Shown: positions 15,598 through 15,994 of the stretch, piece after piece | Position numbering within the stretch: the first letter of the stretch is position 1 | Layout: each line of letters begins with the position of its first letter | NCBI GenBank assembly: GCA_964372275.1 | Contig: CAYJRR010000103.1 | Location: forward strand, 1 to 15,994 | Source: CAYJRR01 sp964372275 [NCBI: uncultured bacterium] | GTDB lineage: Bacteria > CAYJRR01 | Direction of reading: 5' to 3' | Length of the DNA: 15,994 nucleotides | Translations under genes and position numbers: made by a program | The notes under the pieces: model-generated | Database searches by the model: none | What the model saw: the letters and a program-made list of their open reading frames with translations, nothing else | Told to the model about the DNA's origin: nothing

Positions 15598-15994
15598 CTA
15601 TCAATACGAACATCGCCAGCGTCGAAGCCCAACGAAACCTGTCGTTCAACAACCGGCGCCTCGAGGGATCGATCGCCCGACTCTCCAGCGGTCTCCGGAT
15701 CGCGACGGCCAGCGACGATGCCGTCGGCCTTTCCTTGTCGGAAAAGATGCGGGCCCAGATCCGATCGCTGAAACAGGCGGAACGAAACGCCGGTGACGCC
15801 ATCTCGCTCGCGGGCGCGGCGGACGGCGCGCTGGCCGAGGTCGGCGCGATGCTGGTCCGCATGCGGGAGCTGGCGATCCAGTCACTCAACGGATCCAACG
15901 GGACCGAGGAACGAAAGACGATGGAGACCGAGTACCGGCTCCTGATCGACGAGATCGACCGCCTCGCCCAGGCCACGAAGTTCAACGGCGTCGA
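15588..15994 (+). CDS. Flagellin (group C), cut by right window edge
   Basis: The first 135 codons of a flagellin, with ribosome site GAGGA (15576-15580). [54 protein letters not shown] and NGTEERKTMETE make it a close copy of the gene at 14503. The reading frame is still open at the window end, at the D1 segment KFNGV. It is separated from its neighbour by 251 bases, so it may have its own promoter. Confidence 0.97.
   Translation, partial: MALTINTNIASVEAQRNLSFNNRRLEGSIARLSSGLRIATASDDAVGLSLSEKMRAQIRSLKQAERNAGDAISLAGAADGALAEVGAMLVRMRELAIQSLNGSNGTEERKTMETEYRLLIDEIDRLAQATKFNGV

Noticed and set aside
1-15994. CRISPR array, IS element or phage region as an explanation for the repeated structure
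   Set aside because: The repeats are whole protein-coding genes of about 830 bases; there are no short direct repeats with spacers, terminal inverted repeats, transposase or integrase.

Overview
This window is a single-strand (+) array of flagellin genes: 13 flagellins (11 complete, one lacking only its first four bases at the left edge, one cut by the right edge) in about 16 kb. Among them lie four genes for FliS-type export chaperones (one degenerate), two genes for strongly diverged flagellin-like proteins of about 230 residues, and one or two very small genes. There are no tRNA, rRNA, CRISPR, IS or phage features, and no other flagellar genes (fliD, flaG, fliW, csrA, hook or motor genes).

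Organism: the DNA is GC-rich with strong G/C preference at third codon positions. The flagellins are short (274-278 residues, D0/D1 plus a very small variable centre) and mostly end in LLRF. This fits a Gram-negative, motile bacterium of the former 'Deltaproteobacteria' (Myxococcota, Bdellovibrionota, Desulfobacterota, Binatota and similar). The phylum cannot be fixed from this window.

Layout. 1-2314: two close flagellins (group A) separated by a 659-base gap with no convincing gene. 2315-2897: a 583-base gap. 2898-4993: two group B flagellins, the second overlapping a degenerate FliS-like gene by one base (TGATG). 5147-7999: a cassette of flagellin (group D), FliS, diverged flagellin-like protein, flagellin (group F). 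8139-10700: three near-identical tandem flagellins (group E). 10751-13726: the same four-gene cassette again (D, FliS, diverged protein, F), clearly a paralogous copy. 13772-15336: a 74-residue small gene, a fourth FliS, then a group C flagellin. 15337-15994: a 251-base leader with a possible 59-codon ORF, then a second group C flagellin.

How the genes may work together (inference): several filament subunits are made at once or alternately, each set carrying its own FliS to hold the sticky flagellin C-terminus before export. The diverged proteins keep the flagellin C-terminal tail (AQAN...LLRF) but have lost the usual N-terminal core. They lie directly after FliS genes, so they could be minor filament components, FliS ligands or decoys, or decaying flagellins. 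Most intergenic gaps within clusters are 24-69 bases with AAGGAG-like ribosome sites, suggesting long polycistronic units. Larger gaps before 1487, 2898, 5147, 8139, 11736 and 15588 are the likeliest places for promoters, but I found no clear sigma-28 or sigma-54 promoter.
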